From an uncultured Chlorobiaceae bacterium (GTDB taxonomy: Bacteria > Bacteroidota > Chlorobiia > Chlorobiales > Chlorobiaceae): a DNA stretch of 15,632 bases. The notes under the pieces are model-generated. The model was not told the origin of the DNA. It made no database searches and worked only from the letters and a program-made list of their open reading frames with translations. The stretch is taken from the NCBI GenBank assembly GCA_903874585.1, contig CAIQSY010000177.1:1-15632 (forward strand), read 5' to 3'. The position numbers and the translations under genes are program-made. Positions 15,322-15,632 of the stretch are shown in pieces. Each line of letters opens with the position of its first letter. The first letter of the stretch is position 1.

Positions 15322-15355
15322 AAGCTGAGTGAGTCGAGAGGTTCATGCTCAGTTT
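15322..15355 (+). ncRNA. Group II intron domain V
   Basis: These 34 bases fold as a textbook domain V. AAGCTGAG pairs with CTCAGTTT (eight pairs, one G-U), there is a two-base bulge TG at 15346-15347, then TGAGTC pairs with GGTTCA around a GAGA (GNRA) tetraloop. The catalytic AGC triad is at 15323-15325. Domain V is the active site of the ribozyme. It lies directly after the maturase gene, as expected. Confidence 0.88.
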
Positions 15356-15356
15356 T

Positions 15357-15394
15357 GCGAGGGGCTGGAGGTGAAATTCCCTCGGTCTACTCAC
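15357..15394 (+). ncRNA. Group II intron domain VI and 3' splice end
   Basis: GGGGCTGGAGG pairs imperfectly with CCCTCGGTCT across a TGAAATT loop. An adenine near 15389 is the candidate branch point shortly before the 3' end. The pairing includes several G-U pairs, so the exact bulge and end are uncertain. Confidence 0.65.
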
Positions 15395-15429
15395 CTTCTT
15401 GAAGACTATATCTGTTAATAATTAAACGT

Positions 15430-15457
15430 TTTACAATTTTTCTATAAGCAATAAAAT
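15430..15457 (+). promoter_or_regulatory. Possible transposase promoter
   Basis: TTTACA (15430-15435) and TAAAAT (15452-15457) are separated by 16 bases in an AT-rich leader 40 bases upstream of the transposase ATG. The match to a sigma-70-type promoter is modest, and in such AT-rich sequence it could be chance. Confidence 0.25.
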
Positions 15458-15497
15458 GATATATTGAAAGAGATCAAATCCATTTATATTTTGCTGT

Positions 15498-15632
15498 ATG
15501 AAAAATATTAATCCTTTAGGCTTTTTTGACGAACATTTGCTGCTTGAGAAGCTCTCGAAACTCAAGGATCCGTTGGTCAAACTGGAAGCGCATATTGATT
15601 GGAATATTTTTAAACCGATTCTTGACGACACG
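15498..15632 (+). CDS. IS5-family transposase, N-terminal part (cut by window end)
   Basis: Only the first 45 codons are present. MKNINPLGFFDEHLLLEKLS and KDPLVKLEAHIDWNIFKP match the opening of IS5-family transposases as I recall them: the N-terminal leader before the DDE domain. The ATG at 15498 is natural, though no clear ribosome site precedes it. It lies ~100 bases after the group II intron. Together with the end-like repeat at 13545, this suggests that the intron sits inside the left end of this element. Whether the rest of the transposase is intact cannot be seen. Confidence 0.75.
   Translation, partial: MKNINPLGFFDEHLLLEKLSKLKDPLVKLEAHIDWNIFKPILDDT

Larger units (their letters stand above)
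13560..15394 (+). mobile_element. Full-length group II intron, about 1.83 kb
   Basis: The 5' end is placed at GTGTG (13560-13564), agreeing with the GUGYG consensus. The 3' end is placed after CTACTCAC (about 15394), agreeing with a terminal A-Y. Between them are about 500 bases of structured RNA without a gene (domains I-III, 13560-14076), a reverse transcriptase gene in domain IV, and clear domain V and VI hairpins. The size fits a bacterial intron with a ~410-residue maturase. Boundaries are estimated to within a few bases. No convincing exon-binding pairing was established. The intron is on the same strand as the transposase, so splicing would rejoin the surrounding element. Confidence 0.85.

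Noticed and set aside
1..15632. CRISPR arrays, tRNA or rRNA genes
   Set aside because: No spaced direct repeats, cloverleaf-like segments or rRNA-like sequence were seen on either strand.

Overview
The window is an accessory surface-glycan locus from a bacterium of moderate GC content. I lean towards a green sulfur bacterium (Chlorobiota). This rests on recalled similarity of the Rpn/DUF4351 nuclease, the pseudaminic-acid-associated methylase and the IS5-type transposase to proteins from that group. The sequence itself does not prove the lineage.

Layout: (1) 14-2110 is an unstable left flank. It holds an Rpn-type PD-(D/E)XK nuclease gene, a decayed DUF4351 remnant, a YefM/YoeB-like toxin-antitoxin pair, and a second, recently copied and deleted Rpn fragment. 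(2) 2111-13069 is one long co-directional gene train on the + strand, mostly joined by ATGA or 8-11 bp overlaps. It encodes an ABC exporter, PseB, PseC, PseF, a Pse-associated methylase, a PIG-L/LmbE deacetylase, PseG, a NeuB-family nonulosonate synthase, a hexapeptide acyltransferase/DegT aminotransferase fusion, a WbqC-family protein and a second SAM methyltransferase. (3) 13076-15632 is a wrecked right flank: a canonical-type PseI gene lacking its N-terminus and carrying a frameshift, apparently split by an IS5-type element, which in turn carries a full-length group II intron. The transposase runs off the window end.

Together the central genes should turn UDP-GlcNAc into a CMP-activated pseudaminic-type nonulosonic acid: PseB dehydrates and epimerises, PseC transaminates, an acetyltransferase acts (no PseH is present), PseG releases UDP, the synthase condenses with PEP, and PseF activates. 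The deacetylase, fusion protein, WbqC protein and two methyltransferases probably tailor it, and the ABC protein may flip or export the glycan.

The most striking signal is a pair of long poly-G tracts, G10 at 6896-6905 and G11 at 12507-12517. Each lies inside a different methyltransferase gene, in glycine codons directly before SAM motif I. As read here the first gene is out of frame (OFF; it would be ON with G8 or G11) and the second is in frame (ON). This is the architecture of slipped-strand phase variation, and predicts up to four switchable methylation states of the surface sugar.
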